From Thermoplasmatales archaeon UBA509 (GTDB taxonomy: Archaea; Thermoplasmatota; Thermoplasmata; Thermoplasmatales; Thermoplasmataceae), in the NCBI GenBank assembly GCA_002498845.1, contig DAJC01000060.1, positions 1-36,841 on the forward strand: a stretch of DNA of 36,841 bases. Reading direction: 5' to 3'. A program made the position numbers and the translations under genes. This document shows, one piece after another, positions 9,306 through 17,716 of the stretch. How positions within the stretch are numbered: position 1 is the first letter of the stretch; each line of letters opens with the position of its first letter. The notes under the pieces were generated by a model. That model ran no database searches, was not told the origin of the DNA, and saw only the letters and a program-made list of their open reading frames with translations.

Positions 9306-9850
9306 GAGTAGTGGCAAAATGTCGCTATTCAAAGAATAATATATTACTTTAACTGAAATATATGGCAAAGATTGAGTGATTTCATTCGGGGAAAATCTGT
9401 ATTTCAAGCTCAACATATACAAAAATGTAAACAAAAGTCTCCTTACAGAAAATTAAGAAAAGTGGCTGCCAGCAAATAGAGGAGTAAATATTCAACCTTA
9501 GTTTTTTTTAACTCAAACGTGCAATCTTACGGTACTTCATTGCAATGCTACACTCAACTCTCCCATTTATTTTTGTGGAATCCGTTCAATACAGGTAAAG
9601 AATATGTGGGATACAGGGATCTGCAAGGTTGAAATTTTAAACCGGATACTGCAGAATCTTGCAATCTTTTACAAGGGGGAATGAAAATGTCTCAATATAT
9701 GGCAACAAAATATTCCATGGATTAGGCCCGATTTCTCTCACGGAAAGCTTATACTTTAAGAATCCGGAATACTAATTTGCCTACAAAATGGAAATGTGAA
9801 ACAAAAACTTTGCTGCTGTTTAGTCAAGTAAGGATATTTCTTGAGAGCAT
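9306..9850. other. AT-rich stretch without a convincing gene
   Basis: About 545 bp of AT-rich sequence between the dpp promoter and the end of the radical SAM gene. Only very short frames occur, such as a 26-codon + frame from the ATG near 9604. I see no tRNA, convincing hairpin or repeat. It could hold an unrecognised small RNA or gene remnants. Confidence 0.4.
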
Positions 9851-10792
9851 TTAGGATGGCGCAGCAGGGGCCTTTTGCGTAAATGGAAGAACCGTTTTCC
9901 TTGTCTTCACATGGTTGAACCACCATATCTTTGATACCAGCTTGGCATCCTCGAATGGGTTTGGAATTGATGGTTCCCTGAAGCACTGTGTAAAGCAGTC
10001 ATTGCAGTCATTGTCGAAGACTTCCCACTGCGGTTTCTTGTTCAGCACTGTTTCCATATGGGTGAAACACGGGTGTACCTTCCCCTTGTAATCGGTGTAA
10101 TACGTGGTCTGTCCTGCCTTGCAGGCAGATACAGGCTTCTTGTCAACGTAGTCCACAGCCTCCTTGTAGTAGGACCTGGTGTTGCCAAACACATGCTGAT
10201 CATAGTTCTCATATGCATATGAGAAAGCCTCACGAATCATCTCGTTGGAGACGTGGAAATCCTGGAAGTAATATGATTCCTGATCAGGGAAGCACATTGA
10301 CAGGGGTACTCCAAGCTCATTGTTGGCGTATTCCACCATGTCCTTGACCTTGAAATAGTTGAAATTGGTCACAAGTGCATTGGCAGTGAGGATCTTTACC
10401 TGGCCCTTTGCCTCCTTGATGACCTTGGTGACTGTATCAAAGATCTTCAGCCCCCTGTATTCGTTGTGTTCTTCAGGTATGTTGGAATCAAGGGATATTG
10501 TTATACCGTCCAGATAGGGGTAAAGCTTTCTCAATACATACGGATTGGTACCGTTGCTGGCGATATGGGTTATGAACTTGTTTTCCTTGAGCTTCTGGAT
10601 TATGCTCAGTATTGACTTATTGAGGGTCGGCTCCCCTCCGGTGAGTGATACAATCTTGATCTTGTTCTTCTTCATCTCCTCGATATGCTTGTCAATCAGG
10701 TCCTCAGGAAAGAAAATCTGGCCCTGCCAGGCATTGCAGCTTTTGCAGCGGAGGTTGCAGAAGTAGTCAATGTTCCATATCATCGTCTTCAT
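9851..10792 (-). CDS. Radical SAM protein with extra C-terminal cysteines
   Basis: A 313-residue radical SAM enzyme. The S-adenosylmethionine cluster motif is C12-x3-C16-x2-C19 in YFCNLRCKSC, with GGEP at about 52-55. A second set of cysteines (C224, C242, C263, C266 and C270) resembles the SPASM/twitch-type auxiliary Fe-S region found in peptide-modifying and cofactor-building members. The substrate is unknown. It is the last gene of a probable operon with a GNAT acetyltransferase and a winged-helix regulator. No precursor peptide is evident nearby, so a peptide-maturase role is only one possibility. The ATG start is followed three codons later by a second ATG. Confidence 0.85.
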   Translation of the reverse strand: MKTMIWNIDYFCNLRCKSCNAWQGQIFFPEDLIDKHIEEMKKNKIKIVSLTGGEPTLNKSILSIIQKLKENKFITHIASNGTNPYVLRKLYPYLDGITISLDSNIPEEHNEYRGLKIFDTVTKVIKEAKGQVKILTANALVTNFNYFKVKDMVEYANNELGVPLSMCFPDQESYYFQDFHVSNEMIREAFSYAYENYDQHVFGNTRSYYKEAVDYVDKKPVSACKAGQTTYYTDYKGKVHPCFTHMETVLNKKPQWEVFDNDCNDCFTQCFREPSIPNPFEDAKLVSKIWWFNHVKTRKTVLPFTQKAPAAPS

Positions 10793-10844
10793 AATGAAAA
10801 CTCTAATCAGAATGGGGATTTATTACTTTTGCTAAGTTCAACAG

Positions 10845-11408
10845 CTAATTTCCCACCCAGTACGTCATCAGGACATCGTCAACATATTCACCGTCAATAA
10901 TGAACTGCTCCTTGCGTGCCCCCTCGTGCTGGAATCCAAGTTTTTCATAAAGGGAAATTGCGTTCTTGTTGCTTGAAAAGACCTCCAGGTTGAGCTTCCT
11001 TATTCCATTTTCCCTGCACCATTCAATGCCCTGGTTTATGAGCCTTGTGCCAAGCCCCGATCTCCTGTGGCCGGCCTTTATTGCAATTCCTAGGTTTGCA
11101 GTGTGCCTGTTCTTCCTGTACATTCCTCTCTGTATTGTTAGCACCCCAACAATTTCAGTGCCCTTCTCGCAGACAAGGGTAAGGTCATCAGGACTCCTTA
11201 TCCTCTCCTGCTCTCCCCTCTCGGTGAGCAGATAGTATTCACTGACAAGATATATCCTCTCGTCCATGACGCTCTGCATGCAGTTTATGACTCCTCTGGC
11301 ATCCTTGGGATCAGCTTTCCTGATAACATAGCCCGATCCGGCTCTCTGAGTCTCGGCCTTTTCCTTCCAGAGCATGGACTTTCCCATTAACAGAAATGGA
11401 ACAGCCAA
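10845..11408 (-). CDS. GNAT-family N-acetyltransferase (RimI-like)
   Basis: An acetyl-CoA-dependent acetyltransferase. Residues 27-187 form one GNAT domain. The acetyl-CoA loop is HRRSGLGTRL (114-123), followed by the helix INQGIEWCRENG, the strand LNLEVFSSNKNAISLYEKLGF and a typical C-terminal strand DDVLMTYWV. The acceptor cannot be told; spermidine, protein N-termini or small amines are all seen in this family. The longest frame starts at a TTG. The ATG at 11387, giving about 180 residues, is an equally good start because no ribosome site is visible before either. It lies 14 bp after the regulator gene and 52 bp before the radical SAM gene. Confidence 0.85.
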   Translation of the reverse strand: MAVPFLLMGKSMLWKEKAETQRAGSGYVIRKADPKDARGVINCMQSVMDERIYLVSEYYLLTERGEQERIRSPDDLTLVCEKGTEIVGVLTIQRGMYRKNRHTANLGIAIKAGHRRSGLGTRLINQGIEWCRENGIRKLNLEVFSSNKNAISLYEKLGFQHEGARKEQFIIDGEYVDDVLMTYWVGN

Positions 11409-11422
11409 ATAATCTTTTGCTG

Positions 11423-11749
11423 TTACTTCTTAAGCAGCGAAGTCTTCAGGTTATGAAAGATCTCCTGCATCTCCTCGGCCAGTGCCTGTGCCTCCGCTAT
11501 AATCTTGTCCTTGCTTTCCAGGAACTCGGGTGTGAGAATCGCTCCCTCTCTGGACGGAAGTATGAGCCCCTCCTTCTCAAGCACTCTCAATGAATATCTG
11601 ATCTTGTGCTCCGGTATTCCTGTCTCATGCGATATCTTGATAATACCGACGGGTTGCTCATTCATAAGAGTCTGCACAATAGCAATGTGTCGTTTCACCG
11701 TTTCCAGATCATTCTTGATTTCCCCGAAAAGGGTCGTGGATGAATCCAT
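11423..11749 (-). CDS. Winged-helix transcriptional regulator
   Basis: A 108-residue DNA-binding protein. A helix-turn-helix is readable in GIIKISHETGIPEHKIRYSL followed by RVLEKEGLILPSREGAILT, whose last part forms the wing. A C-terminal amphipathic helix (about 80-105) probably dimerises. It is first in the operon with the acetyltransferase and radical SAM genes, and its own promoter carries a dyad over the TATA box, so autoregulation is likely. No ligand-binding domain is present. The regulator call is good; the exact family is not assigned. Confidence 0.75.
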   Translation of the reverse strand: MDSSTTLFGEIKNDLETVKRHIAIVQTLMNEQPVGIIKISHETGIPEHKIRYSLRVLEKEGLILPSREGAILTPEFLESKDKIIAEAQALAEEMQEIFHNLKTSLLKK

Positions 11750-11765
11750 GACACTGTATGTCTAA

Positions 11766-11784
11766 TCATAATAAATAGTTATGA
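11766..11784 (-). promoter_or_regulatory. TATA box embedded in a palindrome, promoter of the regulator operon
   Basis: The sequence TCATAA-TAAATAG-TTATGA has perfect 6-bp arms around a 7-bp centre and covers the AT-rich TATA-like element. It lies 17-35 bp before the ATG of the winged-helix gene. A dimeric repressor bound here would block TBP, so this is a candidate autoregulatory operator. Confidence 0.55.
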
Positions 11785-11874
11785 ATCAGGGCTGGCAATT
11801 TCCATGTACCCATTTTTGATACATGGATCAATATCCATTCAAGCCTGAATCTATCCAGGATAATGAGGTTAACA

Positions 11875-12099
11875 TCATGGATAGATTTCTCTTCCACTGT
11901 AAACAATTCTTATATCTTCATCTTCAGTATTCAACAGTTTTCTTATTCTCAGGTCCCTCTCCTTTATGTATTCTCTGAATCTTGCGGGATCAGGGGAATG
12001 GGCCATTATGCCCATTGCATTGCGCCTCAGTGCTATCTGGAGCCTGACATCGAACTGGAGCCTACTGTCCATGCCATCAATTTCTATGATCCTGACCAA
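11875..12099 (-). CDS. Small conserved-looking hypothetical protein
   Basis: A 74-residue frame, highly charged and Arg-rich, with the middle reading HSPDPARFREYIKERDLRIRK and no membrane segment. It starts at TTG, with a further ATG nine codons later. AATATTAATATT lies 22-33 bp upstream of the TTG, the spacing of a leaderless promoter. The opposite strand also has a frame over this stretch, but it is less protein-like, with many isolated Cys, His and Tyr. Function unknown; moderate confidence that the gene is real. Confidence 0.42.
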   Translation of the reverse strand: MVRIIEIDGMDSRLQFDVRLQIALRRNAMGIMAHSPDPARFREYIKERDLRIRKLLNTEDEDIRIVYSGREIYP

Positions 12100-12120
12100 T
12101 CAGGTAGAGATGTTGTCGAG

Positions 12121-12132
12121 AATATTAATATT
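12121..12132. promoter_or_regulatory. Palindromic TATA-like element between divergent genes
   Basis: AATATTAATATT reads the same on both strands. It sits about 25 bp before the TTG of the small - strand gene. Confidence 0.35.
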
Positions 12133-12185
12133 GATGTGATGGACCAATTCTGCATGATTCCGACAGCTCACAAACACAAAACTGC

Positions 12186-12197
12186 AAAATAGTAAAT
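12186..12197 (+). promoter_or_regulatory. TATA-like box of rtcB
   Basis: AAAATAGTAAAT is centred about 25 bp before the GTG/ATG start region of rtcB, which fits a leaderless transcript. No ribosome site is seen. Confidence 0.4.
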
Positions 12198-12213
12198 CCA
12201 GAGATGGGATTAT

Positions 12214-13656
12214 GTGTCAATGCCAGAAATCCAGCTGAAAGAGATCAGACCATTTACATATGAAATTCCTGCCAGTACGGATGAGAGGATGAACGTTCCC
12301 GGAGTTGTTTTCGCATCGGAAAAGATGATGCAGACACTTAGGTCAGATCAATCCCTGTCCCAGGTTGTGAATGTAGCAATGCTGCCAGGTATCGTGAGAG
12401 CTTCATATGCTATGCCTGATATTCACTGGGGATACGGTTTTCCCATTGGGGGTGTTGCTGCCTTCGACTGGCGGGAGGGAATAGTTTCCCCGGGTGGAGT
12501 GGGTTACGACATTAACTGTGGTGTCTCGCTTCTGCAGACCAATCTCTCAACAGACACTGTAATTCCAAAGATACACCAGATAACAGACGAGATATTCCGG
12601 AATGTGCCCTCAGGGATCGGCAGCTCAACGGCCAGATATACTGACAGAGATCTGGAGGAAATTCTCGCCGGTGGCCTGAAGTGGGCCAGGGATCACGGAG
12701 ATGCAACCGAAGATGATATTGCACACACTGAGGATGGCGGATCCATAGCTGGTGCCAGTCCAAACTCTGTCAGCAGAGAAGCCAGGGCAAGGGGTATCAA
12801 GCAGATTGGCACCCTTGGTGCGGGAAACCATTTTCTTGAGATCCAGAGGGTTGACAGGATAATTGATCCAGATGGAAGCTCGAAGTTTGGAATAAGGGAG
12901 AAAGATCAGGTCACAGTGATGATCCATACAGGTTCCCGTGGGCTCGGTCATCAGGTTGCAACGGATTTCATTGGCGAACTTAACGGGTCATCCCCGGACA
13001 TTCTAAGGCATCCGGTGGACAGGCAGCTAAATTCGGCAAGGATCGGAACTTCTCTGGCAGACCGTTACATTGCCTCAATGGGGGCAGCTGCAAATTTCGG
13101 TTTCGTGAACCGGCAGGTCATAATCTCAAGAGTCAGAGAGGCGTTTCGGAAGTTTTTGCCGGATTCGGAACTGAAATTGGTTTACAGCCTTGCGCACAAT
13201 ATTGCAAAGATAGAAAGGCACAGTGTGGATGGAGAAGAACGGAAACTGCTTGTGCACAGGAAGGGTGCCACACGGGCCTTTGGCCCGGGCAACAGCAACC
13301 TCACAGGGATATTCCGGGAAACAGGGCATCCGGTGCTGGTTCCTGGAGACATGGGAAGTGCATCATACCTTCTGGTGGGAACAGCTGGAAATGAAAATAT
13401 TTCATTCAGCTCAAGCTGCCATGGTGCCGGGAGGCTCCTGAGCAGGACAAAATCCCTGAAGGAGTTCAACAGTTCAGAAGTCATTTCAAAGCTTGAAAAG
13501 AGGGGCATATATCTGAAGGCCCAGAGCAGACAGGTTGTATCTGAGGAGGCTCCCGGAAGTTACAAGAACATAGATGATGTGATACATTCCGTTGAGGGGG
13601 CCGGTCTCACAAGGACCCTTGCAAGGATGACGCCACTTGGAGTTGTGAAAGGATGA
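12214..13656 (+). CDS. rtcB: tRNA-splicing/RNA ligase RtcB
   Basis: Joins 2',3'-cyclic phosphate and 5'-hydroxyl RNA ends using GTP and Mn2+, as in archaeal tRNA splicing. All signature segments are present in order: GGVGYDINCG (metal ligands D99 and C102), GTLGAGNHFLEI, IHTGSRGLGHQV, YSLAHNIAKIE, HRKGATRAFGPG and CHGAGR. The last contains the histidine that is guanylylated in Pyrococcus RtcB. The length of 480 is normal, with no intein. The longest frame starts at GTG 12214; ATG 12220 two codons later is equally likely, and TATA spacing suits either. Archease, a frequent partner, is not in this window. The 3' end overlaps the next gene by 4 bp. Confidence 0.97.
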   Translation: MSMPEIQLKEIRPFTYEIPASTDERMNVPGVVFASEKMMQTLRSDQSLSQVVNVAMLPGIVRASYAMPDIHWGYGFPIGGVAAFDWREGIVSPGGVGYDINCGVSLLQTNLSTDTVIPKIHQITDEIFRNVPSGIGSSTARYTDRDLEEILAGGLKWARDHGDATEDDIAHTEDGGSIAGASPNSVSREARARGIKQIGTLGAGNHFLEIQRVDRIIDPDGSSKFGIREKDQVTVMIHTGSRGLGHQVATDFIGELNGSSPDILRHPVDRQLNSARIGTSLADRYIASMGAAANFGFVNRQVIISRVREAFRKFLPDSELKLVYSLAHNIAKIERHSVDGEERKLLVHRKGATRAFGPGNSNLTGIFRETGHPVLVPGDMGSASYLLVGTAGNENISFSSSCHGAGRLLSRTKSLKEFNSSEVISKLEKRGIYLKAQSRQVVSEEAPGSYKNIDDVIHSVEGAGLTRTLARMTPLGVVKG

Positions 13657-14675
13657 GAAAATTCGTTGGTGAAATATCGGGCAACATCTTTATTGATGGA
13701 GCCATGAGGCAGGGCACTCTTGAAATCAGGGACGGAATAAAATTCACGGAGGGTGGGCAGAGAAATACAGGCAAGGTGGGAACAATTATACCATCCTTCA
13801 TAAATGCACATACACACATAGGGGATTCATTCATAACCGAGGTCCCGCCCGGAGATATACCCGGGATTGTTGGTCCCGGAGGCTTCAAGTACAGGATGCT
13901 TTCATCCGCCACAGATGAAGTCATCATTGAAGGAATGGAAAGATCAATGAAAATAATGCAGGATACCGGTACTTCTGCATTCATTGATTTCAGGGAATCT
14001 GACATTCATGGCCTTCAGCTGCTTGAACGCGCAGCAAAACATGATGTGATGCCTGTTCCTCTTGGCAGGCCTGATTCCACAGGATCAGATTTGGGGAAGA
14101 TTATTGACCGCTGCCAGGGTTTTGCGCCCAGTGCACTGAACGATGATGACTTTTTCCAGCTGATGTCAATGAAGCAGTTGAGCAGGGAGAAAGGGAAGCT
14201 GTTCGGGATACATTTCAGTGAAAATCTGCCGGAGAACATCGATGCCCTCATGAGGCTTTCACCCGATTTCATAGTACACTCAATCGCGTGTTCGGATGAG
14301 GAACTGGATAGCATAGCCAGTGCAAATATTCCCGTGGTGATTACGCCCAGATCGAACATATTCTATGGCAAGAGGCCCAATTATGCAAGATTCCTCAGTC
14401 ATGGTGTGCGGCTGATGCTTGGGACCGACAATGGAATGGTGGCCGCGCCGGACATGTTCAGGGAGACGTGTTTCCTCTATACTTACCAGAGGGGGATTGG
14501 AATTATAAGTCCGGAGGAAATAATCAGAATGTCAACTGAAGTTCCTCACGAGTTTCTGGTAAGCCATGGCATTCACCCTGCAAGAGCATACATTTTTTTC
14601 CCGGAGGTTGAGCTTTCTCCATATGAGATCGTTACAAAGGGCAGTTATTTCAGGCATGAAACCATATTTGTCTGA
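13653..14675 (+). CDS. Amidohydrolase/deaminase family protein (chlorohydrolase-like)
   Basis: A 340-residue member of the cytosine deaminase/chlorohydrolase group (COG0402-type). The mononuclear metal site is intact: H53 and H55 in INAHTHIGDS, H187 in FGIHFSE, H209 in FIVHS and D259 in GTDNG. It is somewhat shorter than most family members (about 400), mainly in the N-terminal beta-sandwich. The start ATG overlaps the rtcB stop in an ATGA, so the two are translationally coupled. A link to RNA or nucleoside metabolism is suggested by context only. The substrate is unknown. Confidence 0.85.
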   Translation: MRKFVGEISGNIFIDGAMRQGTLEIRDGIKFTEGGQRNTGKVGTIIPSFINAHTHIGDSFITEVPPGDIPGIVGPGGFKYRMLSSATDEVIIEGMERSMKIMQDTGTSAFIDFRESDIHGLQLLERAAKHDVMPVPLGRPDSTGSDLGKIIDRCQGFAPSALNDDDFFQLMSMKQLSREKGKLFGIHFSENLPENIDALMRLSPDFIVHSIACSDEELDSIASANIPVVITPRSNIFYGKRPNYARFLSHGVRLMLGTDNGMVAAPDMFRETCFLYTYQRGIGIISPEEIIRMSTEVPHEFLVSHGIHPARAYIFFPEVELSPYEIVTKGSYFRHETIFV

Positions 14676-14694
14676 CGGTTTTCCCATGCACGAT

Positions 14695-14706
14695 AATATT
14701 TATAAG
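14695..14706 (+). promoter_or_regulatory. TATA box of the surface-protein gene
   Basis: AATATTTATAAG matches the archaeal TATA consensus well and lies 40-51 bp before the TTG start. Transcription would begin near 14730, leaving a short leader containing the ribosome site. Confidence 0.6.
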
Positions 14707-14732
14707 ACTCAGTTCCCTTAGCCATTTCACGC

Positions 14733-14740
14733 GAGGAAGA
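14733..14740 (+). promoter_or_regulatory. Ribosome-binding site supporting the TTG start
   Basis: GAGGAAGA precedes TTG 14746 by five bases. The next in-frame ATG would cut into the signal peptide, so the TTG is preferred. Confidence 0.5.
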
Positions 14741-14745
14741 TACTG

Positions 14746-17691
14746 TTGCAGAAGACAGCAATTATAGCAGCAATCGTTACATTGATGATGGTGGGGAGCG
14801 CGCTTGCTCTCATAGGGAATAGCTCAGCTACTGGATTCCAGACAGGTACGGTATCGTATCAGGAAGGATACTATCATGGCACTGAATTCCTGGGTGCCGG
14901 CTCACAGTCAATAAATGTGACCACGCTGTCAGGCGTCCCTGTAACGACGCTATCCGGCACTGCTAGCAAGGCAACACTTCCTCTTGGACAGTACTATTTC
15001 ATAGTGTCCCCGAAAGCGGTACTTGCCGGAAGCAATTATGTCATTGCAAACGGTACCAGGCAGCTTGTTAATGTGACAGCAGGCACAACAAGCATAAAGC
15101 TGGTTGATCAGTCATACCTGACTTCACAGGAGACTTTCAATTTCCCGGGAATAGTGTCCGGAACAAGTGCCACTGTTAAGTTTGTCACTCCACAGGGCTT
15201 TGTGTTCCAGACAAACACAACAAGCAAAAATGCAACAGCCATGGTACCGAACCCAGGAAATTTTGTTGTTGACGCAACATACGGTGGAACGGTTTTCACG
15301 TTCCCGCAGGTATATGCTAAATCTGGTGTTACACTGGCATTCAATGGGCACCTGCAGGCATCCGGATTTGTCTACAATGCCACAACTGGAAACAGCATAA
15401 GTTCATTCAACGTGATCCTGATAAACTCCACTGCAAAGATCTATCAGAACATTGCATTCAGCAACGGTTATTTTGCACTGTCAAATCTTACAAATAACAC
15501 AGGTGCTTACAAATATAATTATATGGTTGTGGATGCTCCGGGCTATGCTGGAGCTCAATACCCTCTTCCAATAAGCAGTCAGCCACTGACCGTGAATCTC
15601 ACTCCAGGGTCATCAAACGTCTATTCCAACTACACCCTGGGAACAAATCCGCAGTACCTTAACCTTTCACTGAAGTACGTTATTTCCAACGCAACCGCCC
15701 TGCCTTTCTTCGGAAACTCTTCAATAGGTTCATTCTACTGGCAGCATATTTTTGACTTAAACGCAATAACTAGCGCCTCACTCCAGTCCTATGTTCAGAA
15801 CGTAACTCCAAGCGTATCAAATTACACAATAACCATTGACGGCTACAACTACTACAGAACAAGCGTGGGAAAGGCTACGGTGTCACCATCAACGATTTCA
15901 AACACGACAACGTTCAACGTCACCATTATGTACATGAACTCAACCATCAAGGCAACCGATCTGACATCAGGCTTCACGGTTAACCTTTATGCCATTGGCA
16001 CACAGTATACCATGGGGTCCCTGAGGTACAGTTACCAGTTTGCTTACAATCTTCCAACGGTAGCGCTTGCTTCACCAACTAGCGTTGTGACTTCATTCAA
16101 GAGCCCCGTAAATATAACGCCACAGGCATCCAACGGTTACCTTAACCTGAAGTTCACTCCATCTGTGAAGCCCACAGTTGTGGCATCCGAGATTTCTCTG
16201 TACTGGAGTGGTATGGTGTCCAGCAATTACATAGTTAACAGTTCACTCAACAATACCATATTCGTGGTTCCGGCGGGTGTTCCTGTTTACTACAACGTTT
16301 CATCGGCCTATTACAACCCTGTGACGGGAGAACATGATTACCAGAGCGCAACTTTCAGATGGTACAATAAAACAAAGCTCATGAATACAGGATACAATGC
16401 AAGCCTGGACCAGTTCAACACATCCGGAATATACAAGATAATGCTGAATTACACCAGCGGTTCAGGTGCATCCAACACCACGAATTTCAGTGTCATAGCA
16501 ATCACAACCTCACAGGTGCCATCAATAAGCCTGAATGTGACATCCTCAGGAAAGGTTAACTTCGCCGCTAAAGATATTTCAAAGGCCAGCATGTACGTAC
16601 CGCAGTCCAAGACTGTGCAGTTCAGCGGATATGGCTCCTACCTTAACGAAACCGGCTACAGCGTCCCGCTCACCTTCACCTGGTATTTTGCTCCAATTGG
16701 CAGTTATACAGGTTACAAGACACTTGGACAGAACATAACCCAGACATTCAATACCCCATCCAGTACACAGCTTAACAGCCTTGGTGGGCCGGTGACCGGC
16801 TATCTTAACGTTACAAGTGTTGCAGGAACATACACAAACATATCTCTGTCAGTAACAGTGAATGATACCACAGCCCCGTCTCCTGTAATGACTCTTTACA
16901 ACGCTACCGGTGTGTCCGAGACCAACCCAGTTGCGGGGCAGGTAACGACTTTCTCAGCTAATTCCTCTTCAGACCCTTACTACAAGGAAACAAGCCTGAG
17001 CTACAACTGGAGTGTTGAGTATGCAAACGGAACCAAGGTTGCTCCAGGCAGCAGCACATACGCAGTTGTTGGCGGGAATATGACAGATTCACCTTACGTG
17101 AAGATACAGTTCAACACAGTCAGCGGTTTCACAATGTCACTCAATGCCACAAACCCGTCTGGCGTTAATGGAACATCAAGCAGGGCACTCATAATGACAA
17201 TTGCCACCCCAATGATCATAGTGCAGAGTGCATATCTTTCAACAACACCTGACCAGGGATCAACAGTCACTGCCCACGTGAATGTGAGCAACAACGGAAC
17301 CGTAAATGCAGGATCATACACAATAAGCCTGTACGTAAATGGGAAGCTTGTAACCAGCCATTCATACACTAACCTTCCAGTAGGGACAACAAAATCTGTT
17401 GACTTCAACTTCTCCTCACCGGCTTCAGGCAGTGTAACTTTCGTATTCAAGGCGACAAACAACAGTGAGCCATCGTTCTTTGCAAACACAAGCGCCTATA
17501 CATTCACGCACAGCGTTAATCCGCCAGCTTACAAAACGCCACTTATCATAGTTGGCGTTATCGTTGTGATCATAGTCATATCATTCGCATACTACAGGCT
17601 CACGTCTGGAGGGTCTAAAAAGACAAAGACAACCCAGCCGGCCACCCAGCCCAAACAGCAGCCGGCAAAGAAGGACGAGAAGAAGAAATAA
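14746..17691 (+). CDS. Large secreted, membrane-anchored surface protein with PKD-like and CARDB-like domains
   Basis: A 981-residue cell-surface protein. The N-terminus is a signal peptide (KTAIIAAIVTLMMVGSALAL). A beta-rich body with dozens of N-x-S/T sequons follows, including carboxypeptidase-regulatory-like segments near the start. PKD-like modules follow (FRWYNKT, FTWYFAP and LSYNWSVEYANG regions, about 530-780). A CARDB-like domain (about 820-920; TVTAHVNVSNNGTVNAGSY) comes next. A C-terminal membrane helix (PLIIVGVIVVIIVISFAYY) is followed by a Lys/Gln/Pro-rich cytoplasmic tail. Members of Thermoplasmata lack a rigid wall, and heavily glycosylated proteins of this type cover the membrane. 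A role as a major envelope glycoprotein or adhesin is inferred. It has its own promoter and a hairpin terminator shared with argS. Confidence 0.8.
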   Translation: MQKTAIIAAIVTLMMVGSALALIGNSSATGFQTGTVSYQEGYYHGTEFLGAGSQSINVTTLSGVPVTTLSGTASKATLPLGQYYFIVSPKAVLAGSNYVIANGTRQLVNVTAGTTSIKLVDQSYLTSQETFNFPGIVSGTSATVKFVTPQGFVFQTNTTSKNATAMVPNPGNFVVDATYGGTVFTFPQVYAKSGVTLAFNGHLQASGFVYNATTGNSISSFNVILINSTAKIYQNIAFSNGYFALSNLTNNTGAYKYNYMVVDAPGYAGAQYPLPISSQPLTVNLTPGSSNVYSNYTLGTNPQYLNLSLKYVISNATALPFFGNSSIGSFYWQHIFDLNAITSASLQSYVQNVTPSVSNYTITIDGYNYYRTSVGKATVSPSTISNTTTFNVTIMYMNSTIKATDLTSGFTVNLYAIGTQYTMGSLRYSYQFAYNLPTVALASPTSVVTSFKSPVNITPQASNGYLNLKFTPSVKPTVVASEISLYWSGMVSSNYIVNSSLNNTIFVVPAGVPVYYNVSSAYYNPVTGEHDYQSATFRWYNKTKLMNTGYNASLDQFNTSGIYKIMLNYTSGSGASNTTNFSVIAITTSQVPSISLNVTSSGKVNFAAKDISKASMYVPQSKTVQFSGYGSYLNETGYSVPLTFTWYFAPIGSYTGYKTLGQNITQTFNTPSSTQLNSLGGPVTGYLNVTSVAGTYTNISLSVTVNDTTAPSPVMTLYNATGVSETNPVAGQVTTFSANSSSDPYYKETSLSYNWSVEYANGTKVAPGSSTYAVVGGNMTDSPYVKIQFNTVSGFTMSLNATNPSGVNGTSSRALIMTIATPMIIVQSAYLSTTPDQGSTVTAHVNVSNNGTVNAGSYTISLYVNGKLVTSHSYTNLPVGTTKSVDFNFSSPASGSVTFVFKATNNSEPSFFANTSAYTFTHSVNPPAYKTPLIIVGVIVVIIVISFAYYRLTSGGSKKTKTTQPATQPKQQPAKKDEKKK

Positions 17692-17716
17692 TTTTTAGAA
17701 GAGATCACATCTCTTC
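17692..17716. terminator. Bidirectional hairpin between convergent genes
   Basis: GAAGAGAT-CAC-ATCTCTTC (17698-17716) is a perfect 8-bp stem with a 3-base loop, preceded on + by a T run. It includes the argS stop codon and follows the surface-protein stop by a few bases, so it could end both transcripts. Confidence 0.5.

Noticed and set aside
9756..9986. 76-codon - frame overlapping the end of the radical SAM gene
   Set aside because: It overlaps the conserved C-terminal coding region in another frame and has no domain.
11863..12192. 109-codon + frame opposite the 74-residue candidate
   Set aside because: It has a less protein-like composition and no promoter at suitable spacing; the - strand frame was preferred.
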